From the NCBI GenBank assembly GCA_004794785.1, contig SJOL01006398.1:315858-379857 (forward strand): DNA of 64,000 nt, in the 5' to 3' direction. Each line of letters starts with the position of its first letter. Within the stretch, counting starts at the first letter, position 1. The translations under genes were made by a program, and so were the position numbers. The notes under the pieces are model-generated. The model was not told the DNA's origin and ran no database searches. It saw only the letters and a list, made by a program, of their open reading frames with translations. Below are positions 47,751 to 62,135 of the stretch, in pieces. This DNA comes from Opisthorchis felineus (lineage: Eukaryota > Platyhelminthes > Trematoda > Opisthorchiida > Opisthorchiidae).

Positions 47751-50056
47751 TTATGAGTAGTGTCCTGTCAAGAAAACGATATCTGCTTGTTTAAAATACT
47801 TAATACTCAACATAAAAAAATTGTCGTATATGCTGTGTTTGTACATGACGGTGCGGATCGGCTTTAACACATTGAGATGCCACTTGGTTACATTACAACA
47901 TAGCAAGTTGTTCAAATCAGGAACTGGGCGCAAAGGCGCACGGGTCTTGTGTGCTTTCCGTAGAACATCTAATCGAGGAATGTTATTATGGGCTTGTGTT
48001 GGTTGTATTGTTGTAGAGTAATGACACCCTCATGCTTTCATTTTAAAAAAAATTCAACTATTTGTCTTTTGGCAGCTCTATGTTTGCCCCTAGATATTAG
48101 AACACTTTTTGTTGTCATTGAGAATTGTTTCCACTTTCCGAATTAATCTTCTTTCTTTCCGAAGTCAGACATGTTGACTGACCTTGTGGGATGAATGCCA
48201 CTGCTGCATTCTAGCTATTTATAAGCCACTTGATGTGATCTGGTGAGTAGGTCGTTCTTCGTCGGTTCAGATGATCCACACGTGTGTCCATTGTCTCGCC
48301 ACAACTGGCTGTCAGGTCAGACATTTGAGAGAACAAGGGGACAAGCTGGATTTTAATGGCTAGTCTTCCATCTGTTTACTTTGTTTGCTAAAACTGAAAA
48401 CCTCTGGCTGTGTTTTCTTCACCATCATATCTGAGGAATTGTGGACATACCTCTTCAATTCCACCGGGAAAGTGGATTCTGGTTGACGCTCATCCAATAA
48501 CCTTTTAGCCGTGTCTTCAAATTTTGGGAATGTGAAGCACACGTATTTCACAAGCAATTTCACTGAATAACAATTAGGAAAAAACTTCCAACTAGACTAA
48601 AGTTTATCGGTTGACAGGGCCTGCTAATTGTAATTATTCAATCACGTTTATTGCCCATAATAATTTTAGACCTTGAGTTAACATTCGTGCAATTAAAGTG
48701 TAAAGTTCTGGCGGATAACGATTGGACTTCTTAAAGTCATAAATGAAAAATCGATCAAAATATTTGTTGTACAAATGGTGAGTATCCAAACATTTCAAAA
48801 TCAAAGACGACCCACTTTGTCTAGGTGTCTGAAACAACCCTAATGCCAGTTACGAATATCGAAAGAGGATAACCCCTTAAGGACTTTAGACAGTAAATTC
48901 ACACAAGCTTTATCACTCTTGGCCTTTAGTAGTGATCAATGATTTTAACCAGTTTCAGACTTACTCGCTGTTTTGATCAAGTTTGTCCGTTCTATGTAGA
49001 TAACTGAACCAGATGAAGAGATATCGAAAGATTGCTTTCGCCCAAAACTTTTCTTCGTCACACTAAAACTAACAAGAATCCACGAAAACTGCAGGAGTAC
49101 ACACTGTTTGTTCCTAGTGCAACCTTTTTCAAAAGACGGAGTAAAAGGTTCTGAGAGGTGAGGGAGCGAGTGTAGACAATGGGTCAGTCGAGAGCGAAAA
49201 TGCATGTTTACGAGTATGGACATTTGTTTATTGAAATGCCGATTCGTGCTGTCACATCCAGAACGTAAAAAGCTTTCGTAACAGTATCCTCCATGACGTC
49301 ATTGATCTTCGACTTCGCTCTGTGCAGACGATTCTTGAAAAATTGCTCTTGAGTTTATATGAACAAAGCGTTAGCAAAGTTGACCGGGGTTGTTTGTGCA
49401 ACTGTGCCCTTTCCTTACCTAATAATATTTTACTCGTTGATGTAACTACAGAATATGTTTGCTTAAAGATCAAAGTTTTTTACTGTGCACAAATAGAGTG
49501 CAAACTAGTCACTGAGTCTACAGTATACTGGTGATGCCCACTCAGTAAAAAAATACCAAACCAACGTGCACGTTTAAAAAAATACGTAAAAAGAATTTCA
49601 GTTGCACAGAGAAATATGTGAAGCTGCACTGAATTTCGGAGTAGAAAAAGCGCTTCCAAAAAATTGCTTAGGAAACAATGTTTCACACTGGTTAGCATGC
49701 TTCCTCGTATATTTCGGATTAGATTCTACATTTCACACTAACTGGCATAAGCTGGTTCCCATTCATTAGTCAGCCAGTTTATCGTACTGGTTATTTGTTC
49801 TTATGTAGAGTAATCCGCTAAGGCTGGTCTCCAGGGAGGAGACAGAATGAAACCTTCAATAAACTTGCCTCTGTTTGGAAGGTTTATACAATAAATCCCT
49901 AAGGAGAGGGATTGGGGTTGTGCATTTTTTTGGGGGACAGTTGCTCTCCTGAAGCATTCCAGTGACAATTTAACATGCATTTTTTGCGTGCTGAACATAA
50001 AATAAAAGATATTAGCGAGTTTCGAACTAGAAAGCTTGAGAACCTCTGATCTGTTA
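47751..50056. other. Unassigned DNA, no gene recognised
   Basis: Frames of 60-94 codons on both strands carry no motif. No repeat recognised. Confidence 0.45.
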
Positions 50057-50086
50057 TCTAGAACATTCATGTCTAGAACATTCATA
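50057..50086. repeat. 15-base tandem duplication
   Basis: TCTAGAACATTCATG is followed directly by TCTAGAACATTCATA, two units differing at one position. Confidence 0.9.
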
Positions 50087-52475
50087 GCTTCAGAGTGACC
50101 ATTTTACTTTTTTCCCGCGGGCTGTTGCCTTTCAGTGATTTAGTAAACCATATAGTCACACGGTTTGTGCTTGTAATTGCTGAAGCTATTTTTATCCAGT
50201 TAAAGAAACACCAACAATCCAGAGGAGAGTCATGTCAGCGAATGGTTCAGTATCGGCCTTAGGTCCCCTTTTGAAGGGATTCTTGGAAAAGATTGAATTA
50301 GATTAGCCAAAACAATCTGCTCGTTCATCAGTATTTATTCTGTCAGCTGTTCCCGTCGATGTTTGCATTTTACAGATGCACTGGAGTCCGTGTACCCACA
50401 ATATTGTTGAATAATGATAACCCAGTTTGTGTCTGCATTTTCAGTGCTATCTGCCTACCTCTCTTTCGGCACATTCAGAAACGGTTACAACTATGTAAGC
50501 CCTTCAAAAGCCTATCGCACTTTAGGATCACATTTTGTGAGACCCTCAATACTAGATGCAAAACTCTACAACATAAATCACGGTCAATCAGAATGTGCTC
50601 TTAGTTCGCACTTCACATTTTGCCGTCTAATTCATGCTTTCCATGGTAGGGCCATACAGTTGAAACGCGAACTAGATACACTTGTTCTTATTTTCGCTGG
50701 TAGGCAATAAATTGTTTGTGGCATACGTGTCAGTCCGCATGGATAACCTACCGCAATAAAGATGCAATGACGAAAACATCACAGGATGAACGTACTGCAA
50801 ATTAGCCAGCCGTAACTGAAATGTATCATCTTTGACTATTATCGTCTGGACTAGCGTTGTTCCTAGGGTAACCGGAATGAAATCCCTGCGCAACCCTTCC
50901 CAGCCTTTCATTCTTTCCTTTGCTTTGCCGGATGAAATCCTAATGGCTATTCTGCATAAATTCAGATCAACAAAAACAGCAACCAATTCAACCGGTCGAA
51001 TCCATACAAACAAATCTACTCTAGATTTCTCTTTTTTTCAAACACCTGTTGCTCAGTGAGGCATCGCTTACGTGAACAACAGAACATGGCTGACAGCGTA
51101 GGTAAGCTAACTTGTCATTTCGATTTAGATCCCTATCGAGTGATACCACAATGCTTTTAAGCCAATACCTTATCCCATTTTTCGTAGTATATTCATTTGC
51201 CGAAGTGATTGCTCAAGCAGAAATCCATGTTGATAGATCAGTCATCGATGTATGGTCTTCAATAACCTTAACTCCGCGATGAAACTTCACAAGATACACA
51301 CAAAACTGCCTCACTGAAATTTCCGCTTGAGATAAGTGGATAAAACCAAACAGAAACTGAGGTGGATTATTTTGTGTCTAAGATCACATGTGGAACGGTG
51401 ATTGTTGCGGACTGTAAACGGATTGATGGGACAGAACACTCTTCTATTCCTTGAGCAAAACTTTTATTACCAGAGTTCTCCTAGTAAGGAGGAACGATAT
51501 TTTTCTTCTATAATGTTGAACCTGTTGTGGGTCAAAACAGCATGCCGCAGCATCACGCTAGTAAACAGTACAATAAGTTCGTATCCAAGGCTGATTTCGT
51601 CAATAAACGATCAGACGTGTCTGACTTAACTTCCCAAATATCTTGTCTCCTTTGCCGGGATCTTTGCTGGCATTCATGATGCCTCCACATGTCCTTCATT
51701 TTCGGGTAAAAAATTGAGCACAATCGTTCAACAAATTATGTGATTTCTAGTCATCATTTGAAAGTAAACCAGGTTTTACGTTACGATGGAAAGTGCGAGA
51801 AAATACATAATGAGCAGAAAGAAATGTCGGCAGAAAGATTAGATCCACCAACATTCAGCCAACTGAAAGGTTGCCTGACAGACTGAGCTACGGAGTGCAA
51901 GTTCCCACCAACTCCACACATGGTTCACTTCATCTCTGCCTGATAAAATATCCGTTAGTATCTGTCGGTGTTATAGATGACTCACCAGTTTTAAGTCTCT
52001 AGTGGATCAGAGGTTGATATCTCTCTTGGTACGAACTGCTACGAATTAGACAGTTTTATCGTTTGAGAAGTGATAACTCCATGTACATACAGCATGAGCT
52101 CGAGCACACTATCATTTTAAAACCGGTGCTTCAGTAAGTCTCGCCGGTATGCAAATGGATTTTTGCAGAGCATTATTATCGGAACTCAGTAGCTTTGGAT
52201 GCGAGTATTTGAGAATGAATTGTATCGACCACTGGAATCACCTAATCCGAAGTCCGTTCATTTCTACTCTGTCTTCCAAATGTTTCTGTTCAAAAGTATT
52301 GAAAGTCTAACCATTATTACAATGTGCACAGTATTTCAATTTTAGGCTAAGTTATGCCGCGCCTAACAAGATTTATACAGAAATGAGCCCGGCGACCTCA
52401 GAAAAAGACGCCTTTCAAAATTATGCACTTGCCTATTATTGTAAGATTGCAGAGAATTAGTGTTGACCCCGTCCG
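50087..52475. other. Unassigned DNA, no gene recognised
   Basis: Frames at 50414-50710 (plus, 98 codons) and 50672-51013 (minus, 113 codons) have no motif. A word like the start of a tRNA, reading GTAGCTCAGTCTGTCAGGC on the minus strand, occurs at about 51875-51895 without a T arm. Confidence 0.45.
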
Positions 52476-52503
52476 GACTCGCGTGGAAATTGCCACGCGA
52501 GTC
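52476..52503. repeat. GC-rich 11-bp perfect hairpin
   Basis: GACTCGCGTGG (52476-52486) and its exact reverse complement (52493-52503) flank a six-base loop. It stands out in AT-leaning surroundings. It is not followed by a T run, so a terminator role is not supported. Confidence 0.9.
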
Positions 52504-53384
52504 TAGAAGTAAGGCTTTTGTTCGAAGCCGTGAAAATGTGGTTTTTCTGTCAAAAACCTATCGTTGGAAAGTATTTTGGGTAGATAACCATACTCTGCTT
52601 GCTTGTCTGCTGTTAGGAATTGACTACATGGGATTCAATCATTAGGTTGGCACCAGCTGAATTTTTACGTTGTCTACAACTAAAATCAACACCAACAATT
52701 TGAGAAAACTCTTCGCACACCATGACACACAGATCATTACTTTGACTACGGAGTGTGTGGAATACAATCCACTCCATGAAAGGGGCCTTTGTATTCCTAT
52801 TTCAACAGTTGACGACAGATGGGAGACTAATGGCAGTCCAGATGTGCGGAAAAGGGTTTCAGTAACCTCGCATGGTTAAAGTTTTTTCTCGACGTTGTTC
52901 ACATATATGCTTGCCGCAGGGCTGTGCACTGCATCTGGATGACGTGTAAATGCAATCTCGTCGTTATTTCAATGAAGGTGAGGTCTGCTATGCAGGTCGT
53001 GCAGAAGAAAGGTGAATCAATGCTTGTTTACATGCTTGGTCTATTTGTCTTGAAGAACAGAACTGGTACACAGCCTGCCTAGGTCGGTTGTGTAGTTCAT
53101 GGCGTTTTCTAAGTTTGGACAAAAGGTTTATGGAGGATGGCTCATTTTGAATGACCCAACTTTGCCGTGACCGTTAGAAGATCCTTCCTACAATTTAGCT
53201 GGTTTATTTAAAAATAAGGCTATTATCACAGTCTATACAGTCTATCACAGGTTCCATGGTCCTCTATCTCAGGTTTTGTCAGTCGAGCATCATTCTAAAT
53301 CAGATCGCGCAAAGTAAACAGGCTAATTTTAGTATCTAGAAAACGAAATCTGATGGAATTATGAGTCATTTGTAGCAGAGTCTT
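52504..53384. other. Unassigned DNA with a tiny tandem word
   Basis: CAGTCTATACAGTCTATCACAG at about 53229-53250 is a small tandem duplication. No gene was recognised. Confidence 0.45.
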
Positions 53385-53465
53385 ATAGGGCCCAACTACT
53401 AAACAATAGACTTTGCGTGTGAATCCCCCCCCTGCAGGTTCGTAAGATGGCTGCTTCGCTGAGCT
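53385..53465 (+). repeat. Possible diverged family A fragment
   Basis: An ACTACTAAACAATAGACT stretch, a C homopolymer and 'GGTTCGTAAGATGGCTGCTT' loosely follow the family order of tRNA-like block, CTCCC block and TTTCGTGAGATGCGCACTGC. The similarity is short and may be chance. Confidence 0.3.
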
Positions 53466-56444
53466 AGGCCAACGGGTAAAAGAATACAGTGCACGTATTG
53501 AGAAGCAGGATCGTATATTTCATTTGCTTTTCAAGAAGACCTCTATCTGGGTAAGCAAGAGCACCCCAGTCTAACAAGATTTTTGTACACAAAAGCGCAG
53601 CACACGATTCACAACGAGAGTGAAACAAACCCGGAGAATCTGTTGTTTTTTGGTGTAACTTGACTCTACTAGAAGGACCACGTCTTAATTCCGAGAAAGC
53701 ACTCAGGACCCACACAACATTGGCACACTTAATTAATATTACGCAAACTGTTCCTCTGTTGTCGTGCTGGAGCAACAGAGCACACGCTGTAAGTGCCCGT
53801 GGTCATCCGTAGTCATGTCCATCTCCTCAAAAGTAATGGGATAATGCATATGTAGTTTAATGTACTGTTACATGGAACCTTCGGGAATTCAAAGCGGAAT
53901 CAGCACTGGTCCATCTATTATGAACCAGAGTAAAGTTATGGTAACTTTTAATACCGAAACTTGTGGTACAGACAATTATGCGCAAACTTAACCAACGCTT
54001 GTGTCTTAATTTCCCGGAGATTAATTCACTTGTGTGTTTCAACATAATTTCAAAGGTTGTGACTGTTCAACCAGGCTATTCGGCAGAAAAACTTATTCAG
54101 AGCGAGAGCGACCGCCAAGTTCACAACAAAGAACCGATTAGTGAGTGCAGTTCAAGGCCAGTGGTTGGAAAATGAATTGTGAGGTAAGACCACCGACGGG
54201 TTCTCTCCAAATGGAGGGCAAGGGAGTTTAATAATAGTGTAACACCTCAAAAGAGCCATCGAGGAGATTTGAGCAACCTCATGTGTAATGTGTGACATCT
54301 ATACTCTTTAGGGGTTTTAGTTTTAGGCATTGGTATTCCTGGGTCAGGTGAGGTAAGACAATTAGAACGACAACGTTGCAGGGTGCATTCGCTTCGTTAA
54401 GTCTTGGCTAGTGCATTGTGTGTAAAGCGGAATAAGATGGGACGACTTACAATGTATTCTGCATCTTTTATATGGAACCGCAATACATTGTGACAAACCA
54501 ATAAACCCAAGATTGTCTCAGTGTAACTCTCAGAGCTTTTTGAACGCATAATGCAGAATTGCTATTTGTGTGGATGGCTGCTCCTTGCTCGCTGACCTGG
54601 AAGGAAATTCGGAATTCAGTTCCACTTTCTGCCTGGTCCAGGTATCTATTTAGCGAGGAACTGACATCCGACTCATTTCAGCTAAAATCAGATTCAACCA
54701 GAAGTGTGCAAAATTGTTTTGAAATCTTCCGTTTTACTGGTGCTTCCAGTTATACTAATATGTGTCCCCGTATGGCACGTTTCGCCTGCTGCTGAATTGA
54801 TGGATACAATAATTAGCTGATGGGATTTTGTTTGGCAATACCTGTTTCCAGTATTTTAACCATTTGGTAACGATCAAGAAATCGGAGACTGTTTTCCAAG
54901 CTTTTCTGGGACGAATATTTCTCACGCTACTGTCAGTATAAGACGACACGTCTGCTCATTTGGAATGACCGTTCAATGCATTCACACATGTAAGTGAGAT
55001 GTGTACGATTTGGTTAATTTGGGTTGACCGCTTTCGGTTGATTTTATCATTAAAAACCAGCTACTGAGGGAAACGTTGACAGGCCAGATTGTATAGATAG
55101 CTCAGCAAGCAGCACACCGTACAGTCATCCAGCCAGAAATAGCTACATTTGGGCTGAGTATACAAATGGGAATCAAATGCTTTCAGACTACAGCCGGGAC
55201 ATATCTATAATAAGAATCTGGATTTTTCATTAGTCGCTTTCTCTCTTTCTCTAGATTAAGTATGTTGGCTCCGCCATTTAACTGTGCCATGTTCAGGCAA
55301 ATATTATGCTGCACACCATAGACACTAATGTTTCATTCAAACTGAATGCAATTTTCCAATTGGGTGTCGACGTTAAAGGTGAAATCTGACATTTAGAATG
55401 ATATTCCGTGCCAAATGGGTTACTGCAACATCATCTGCATTTTTCATCAGTGATAATGTAGAATTTAGAAAGCTGGGGCGGAATTCTTACTCTTTAGCGT
55501 GTTTGACGAGCATCGTACTTGGTCACCATTCAAGTGTACATCATTTGGGTGCGCGCTTCATCCTCTCCGAATTGCGTTTATGTAGGTAGCTTGTTCTGTG
55601 ATTGGCCAGTTGGTAGTCCGAGCACTTGGACTCTGCAATTTCGAGGTTCGTCCCGGTTGGTTCGTTTGCTGCCACTACAATTTACAGAGCGTAAAAGCAG
55701 CTGCTCTTCAGACGAATATATTCTATTCAATATAACCATGGTAACTACTCTGTCGAGCTTCTCTCCAAGTAACTAATCGAGCTAACCGTAAAAGCCCGCC
55801 ATTCAACTTGCACTTGAAAAGAAGTCAAATCCAGTAAACCTCCTACAGAGCAGCCAGTCTTTCATAGTGGCCAAATATAGCTGGGTTCACCCGACTGCTC
55901 CAAAGTAGCTGTTCTGGTCACCAACAACACTGTTTTTGATAGTGAGAAGGGTGAATTATTGAATTTTTTACATGAATTGAAAAGTTGCAAATTATCTAGT
56001 TCTTGTGTATCTTCCAGACAGCTTCCTCATAGCTGTTGCAGTAAAGGTTCTAGCGTGAATAGCAAATTTCCAAGCTTCTTCATACGGGTTTGCTCACATA
56101 AGAAACTCCACTTTGGAAATAGGCAGAATAACCCTGTGAGTTTTCACCAGTGAGTATTACCAGTAGATGAGGTACCAGGCAGTGAAGAGTCTTCCGGTGT
56201 CATCGATAGCGCGCAACTATTTAAGGAGATAGGCAATATTAGTATGTGGTTTGAACATGAGACTATCAGGATTCAGCGAAGCGGTTTTGATCCAAAACAG
56301 TCCGCTCGAATCTAGCCTTACTCCCACACCAATCGCTAAAACGGTGTCGTTTTTAATAATTTTCGAATTAATGCGCCGCAAACTCAGCAATTCATTTGCC
56401 CATTAACGCCAGATCAACTTCGCCGCAAGCTTTTAAATTGACGT
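53466..56444. other. Unassigned DNA, no gene recognised
   Basis: Frames of 62-103 codons (for example 53464-53775 minus, 55519-55776 plus) lack motifs. No repeat recognised. Confidence 0.45.
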
Positions 56445-56531
56445 CCAAGTACAAGCAGGATATTAAAGGACTAGGCTCACCTGATGAGTCTTAAAAAGGA
56501 CGAAACTGGTGCTGTGATGTCCAGAATTTTA
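56445..56531 (-). repeat. Family C core copy (inverted)
   Basis: On the minus strand, AAAATTCTGGACATCACAGC, 'ACCAGTTTCGTCCTTTTTAA', 'GACTCATCAGGTGAGCCTAG' and a closing GTACTTGG follow the order of the family core. The arms are absent. Confidence 0.6.
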
Positions 56532-59500
56532 ACTGAATTTGCAGGCAGCTTGTATAATAGAGGGAAAAGACGGACTATGTAGAGCTAACAATTCATCTTC
56601 ATCTCCTCAGCCGTATGCCAAATAAAGGCAATTTTTAAAAATTTAGATGGGAAAAACTGTGGACGCAAGCAATCGAGAAATGGAACAGCCATGTCGATTC
56701 CTTTGCCTCCGAGTCAAGCTGATTAGGCAAGTCAAGTTCTTCTGTGCGCATAAGCTTGGTCGATAGTGATCATTCATATCTGTCCTGCTGAAGGCTGTCG
56801 GTTTCACGTTAGGTTGGCGGAGCGTGAGGGGTTGATAATCAATGACCATCGGTCAAGCTAGTGCATATACAAGACCTTGACATGCCCGATTAGCTTCCGT
56901 TGGGGATAGATAAATAGACCTGTTGCACCTACAAATCGATTCGCTGCATCCATTGTTTTGTTCCTACTTAATATTTTACAAAGTTGGTTGTGTTTAGCAT
57001 GCGGTTGACGAGACGACGACCAGATGTTACCTCTCTACAGTGTCGTGTTGGAGATAGTGTGATACGAAGAAAAGTGTTATTATCTGTTGCTGAGTTTCGC
57101 CGTGTGTCTGTTCTATAGGTACTGACACTGTGGCAAACGAAATATTCATATCTCGTGAGCAATGTCTTGGGGGCGTCCTAAGGACAGTGATCTGAGGCCT
57201 TGTGAATGTTTCGCTTCAGAGATTAATCAAATCCTGTCAATAGTCCTAAAAAATTTCACTTAATTCGTATTCTGTAAATTTTGACTACTTATTGTGCTCT
57301 GCGGAATGGATGGCACAGGAGCTAGATGATTTAGAAACAAGTGAAACTGGAGGCTTACTTACACGTGGCGTGGGCCAAAAATGATACATAACTATTGAAA
57401 GCTGACAGGCCAACTAGACTACCATAAGTAACAGATAAGCGGAGGATAAACTAACAAACTTCTATTTCATCCTACCCCCGGTCTCCCTACTATATTACTT
57501 TGTTTAGTTAAGTTACGGAAACTTGCAATGCCGTCCAGCTATTCGCCCTCTCACTGGACACGATTAAAGGGACAGTTGAATTTTTTAACGTTTGCCAGGA
57601 CAGCTACCTTCTCGTAATATTCTTCTTTCCGATGGACTTGCAAGTCAACCTCGTGTAGAACCTGGTAGAATTACCAAAACTAGATTCTGTTGAAGAAATT
57701 GTCCGCAAATGGAGAGTGACATCTGTATACTTCAGAGCAAATACGCCTGTTAGTAAACAATTTTTCTACTTCTCGACCATTTGTCACAATCCGTGGTAAC
57801 AGCGGCAGTGCCAATTACGTGTTTTTATGGTAATGAGAACAGGCCAAGTTAACTGAATCAGTCTCTGTAACGAAGGTGAAGAGAGGTTTGCTACCATATT
57901 TCCACGAAACCCCACGGATTTTACAAGTTCAACAAAGCCAAAGCAGCTGAACGGAATTGGGCAGCATGAACGCCACATCTTTAGGTGTTGCCATTCAGTG
58001 CTTAGAAGCATTTCATCCTGACGACCGTATAGGCAGACGGAAAGCTGTGTTCTTGTGTTCGCTCATGCATCCGAGTCACAGGGCAAACGCTTAAAACTAA
58101 TCCGAAGCTTGATGTATTTATGTTAGGGAGTATATGCAAAAAACAAAAGCAAAAATGGCAGTGAAAACGCAAGATTGATGGGATGCTTGCCTCACGAGCG
58201 CCACACGCTGTTTTCCGAAGTGGTACGCCGTATGGTTTGGGACTGACTGAACTATCAAGATGTGTCACAGTGGCGCTCTGAGGGAAGAGGCTGGCAGGAC
58301 TGTGGTTGATAACATACTGGCTACACGGAATGAGAAGTGTCACCGGTATCTGATGTGATTTTACAGGACGACTGTTAAGCTGCGTAGTTGTGGTGAGAGT
58401 TGACAAATGTGGTTGATGTATTCTAGTCAGAATTCTGTTTTTCAGAATTAAATAATCTCAGATCCACCGGTAGTGGGTTGAATATGATTCGGGTGCCAAA
58501 TATCTTCGAGGATGGGGTTTTGACTATCAACCACGAACGATTTTGGCTTCATGTCGCTGCGAACTTCATGTAGGCGCCATTCAAAGAGTAGTAGTGATCA
58601 GCTACAACAAGCTTGGATGACATATTTGACCGGTCTAACTTAGAGTCAATCGGAAGCTAATCCTAACTGTGAGGTCACTGGTGAAACACTAAATAAGAGT
58701 GATCCTAAAAATGAATCATGACGCATACCGTCATTAAACTTTTAAACTTCGACAAGTGATCTTGAACACTTTACTGCGTGAACAGAAAGATGGGAAGTGG
58801 GACACCCTTTAAAGGCACTCCATTATATTGTCTGAATACGGTGTGAATAGATGAACGGCATGGTCAGCCATGCCGAACGCTTATGTAAGTTCGAGAAAAC
58901 CAACTTGAGCTTTTTATCTAATTATTCGGTCCATTGCTCTTGGGCTACAAACAGACTGTCATGAAAAACTGTTGCTCTCGAAAGGCAGGTTAATTGGGTT
59001 CAATAATACTGCTACTTTTTATACATAAATCTTCGAATTCCGTCATTTTCGGGATTACATGAAGCAGGGTTACTGGTAAGGTTTGGTCACACTTAGAAGC
59101 ACCTCAGTAACTAGAATTCATTCTCCTGCGTTTTTGCTAAACGCTTAGCTCCCGGGAAAATAAGATATATATACAGTTTCGCCAGTGGCTGTGTAAGCAT
59201 GTCGGCATATTTTTTTCTGTGGTGGTCACTAGTGCATTTTTACACTTTCGTTACGTGGTCTTGACAACAAACAAACAGAAACAAATGGCACTGAACACAA
59301 GATTCTGGCAGCTGAGGTCTTCCGCAAACGTTTGAAGGGATGGTACGTGAAAATCAAGGGTGTTAAAGACTTGGATTCTTGATTGCACCTTGTTAGTGAG
59401 TTCTCGAATTTAAACAACGACTTGGGGTTGGTCCTGAAGGTCTCTTCTTGTGGCATGTGATAACACAGTTGGCCTTGGTAACTAGGATGGCAATGTAGTC

Positions 59501-62036
59501 ACGTGGTATCCAAATTGTCAAACAATATGTGATGGCAGTGTGTTTTTCAAGTTTGGTACTATCACCCATGGTTGTGCTGCCAATGCGAATACCTTCAACG
59601 GGTTTGCCATTTTTCACAAATGGTTACTGAGGCAAGTCTTTGCAAGGTTTGAATATGTCGAGAAATAAGGAACTATGGCGCATCGGGCAAGCAAAACCGA
59701 TGGTCAAGCTTCAAGTTAAGAAGAGGGCACAATTAGTAGGCTGTTTGGAGTAGAAAACGCCTCACTTTGGAGAAGAGACTCAAGAGGTGTAGTCGAACGA
59801 TAAGCGGGAATGATCATTTGAACCAAGATGGGGAAGCAAGAGTACTTCTTCAAAGAATCGGCTCACTAGCTATGAGAACAAGACCGGAAAGCAGCGCGAT
59901 ATTTGCCATAAACGTCTGGTTGGATACAGGAAGTGGTGGTTTCGCACATTGTTTAGAACACCTGTTACTCGCGTGGAAAATATTGAGTGAAGTAAGTGAG
60001 TCCATTCCTTCCAAAATGAGCTTATGTTTGTGCCTGTGACCAGAAAGTAACCAAGATCAGATATATGGAGAATATCATGAAATGAAGAGTTTTCATTCGG
60101 TCGGTAAACCCTGTGTGAGGTTCAGACCAAGGTCATCGGAATGGCACCTCATGAGTTTTTTCTCTTAGCCAAGTCAGAATACCGAAGAATGACAAACAAG
60201 TCTGAGGACGATTATGTATCGCTTTGTCGGAAAACAAAGTTTGACTTCTGGCGTACATTTGAGTTGAAAGGGTACATGTGGTGTTACGTTTACTTGTCCA
60301 AGTCAGCGAAGATTACTCCTGCCGGTAGACATACCAGGATTCTGGGTGGCACTCATGCCGCGATTTTGAAGCATAGGTAACCCCTTTCTCAGTTGGATAT
60401 GACAACTGAGGGCCTCTGAGACCACGTCTGTCGTTGTTTCGATCACTTTGGATGAAAACTGTTCACTGCCGAAAAAATGGAATGGTTAGTTGCCAAATCT
60501 TTCGGCTCTTTTGGCTAACTTCAGCCAATACAATTCAGAAGAATAAAGATCGAGTTTAATCGATCGAGGTAACTGATCCTTCGGCGAGCAACGTTATCTC
60601 AGCAACCATACGATCATGAAGGTTGTATGTCCAGTTAACTGTCTTATTCAGACGTCGTCAGTAAATTTCGCACACGAATGTGTAAGGGATATTCATGACC
60701 AGTGCTCATTGGTTATCCATTCGACTTCCGCCGCAATGAACTGTGGGTTACCAGGCCATGCCAAACTTGAAAGCGAGGCTGGTGCTCTACATGCTGATAG
60801 CCCTATCGGCCGACAGTGATACGGATCTCAGAATGGCTCTGCTCTCAGCAGAGATTGTTTTAAAGGTGAGTTCCCACTTCCAGTATCCAGCTGGCAATGC
60901 CTCGTCATTTTAGTCAATAATGAAGTATAAACCAGTCAATGACCTCGAAAAACACAAACATTTGCCGTCTCCAGTAGTTGAAATGTCAAAGACAGTGAAC
61001 CTACCAGGAACAAACACGATTGAACATCCAGTGAAATAAGCAACCAGCGGCAAACAATGCTGTCTGTAGACTTATAAAAACCCATCGTTCCGCTTTGATA
61101 GATTGACGTCTCCCCCTATTGAATTGAGCCCCTTTTGACGGATTCCCATAAACAAAACATGAAATTATGCCAGGCAACGGCCATCTCATAACAAACGCTC
61201 GTGATTTGTAACCGCCGTATGCGCCATAAGTCATTCTTTCTAAGGAAAACATTATACTTAAACTGGTCAGCAACTGAATCTGGAACCTATGGTCTAACCA
61301 TTAGTTATTTGCACTAGAATGCGTATACTCACATGTCATTCATCGAAATTTCCTCCAAAGAAAGGCGTTTGGTTTCATCGGTAGAGTTGGAACGCTGTTC
61401 AGTTACTTTCACAGGATGACTGTCAACACTGACTATCATTCAGGTTGATCTCATCAGTGTCCTACAACCATCAGTGTCCAATTGCAACCAATCAGTCCAA
61501 CACAGATGTGACACTGAGAAACAAGTGCACGCATGGCGACAACATCATCCACAGAGTTATTGTTGAGTTTGTTGTAGTTGACAGAAAGAAGTGGACACAC
61601 ATTAAATTGCCTACATAATGATAAAGTTTTCTGGGAATAGACGACAACCATGGGATAATTTCGTGACTTTTCTAGAAAGTCAATCCATCATTTTGACTTT
61701 AAAGTTGCCTGTTTATCCGAACATTTACGGATGTTTTTTTGCTTGCTCGCAGATGAAGGACTTCGTACATTACCAAATTGTGCCAAAGTGGGGGGAAACA
61801 TGTTTTGATAATATGATTGTAGAAAGTCTCTCGTAAACTACTGTTAGTTAAATGATGCGCTTCTGCAATCTAGCTTCTTATCAGTGGTTAGTTGGATCAC
61901 TTAACAAAACATAATGCTTGTTGTTGACCAAAGTTTCAGGCAACCTCATGTTTTCAAGTGGTCTGATTTTTTTTGTCAGAAAGGTGCCTAAGTAACCGAA
62001 TAATAAGGGAGTAACAGTTCTCAAACAGCTCCTGAA
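56532..62036. other. Unassigned DNA, no gene recognised
   Basis: The longest frame is 58002-58406 on the minus strand (134 codons), Ser/Thr/Pro/Cys-rich and without a recognised domain. Plus frames at 59767-60039, 60141-60380 and 60616-60819 follow one another but lie in different phases and show no motif, so no gene model is proposed. Confidence 0.4.
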
Positions 62037-62135
62037 AAAGGATAGAGTATAAAGTATAAGTATAAAGTATAAGTAAGTAAGTAAGTAAGTATAAGTAGAA
62101 AGTATAAAGTATAAAGAGTATATAAAGTATAAATC
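62037..62135. repeat. GTATAA / GTAA microsatellite
   Basis: Units AAGTATA, AGTATAAGT and a pure (AAGT)n stretch near 62071-62091 make up about 100 bases. On the minus strand this creates a Tyr/Leu-rich open frame (62021-62359), which is an artefact of the repeat. Confidence 0.92.

Noticed and set aside
55391..55460. A-D-D-V on the minus strand as a second reverse transcriptase box
   Set aside because: No supporting reverse transcriptase blocks lie on either side.
58002..58406. 134-codon minus-strand frame
   Set aside because: Composition is biased, no domain or neighbouring exon was found, and the length is compatible with chance.
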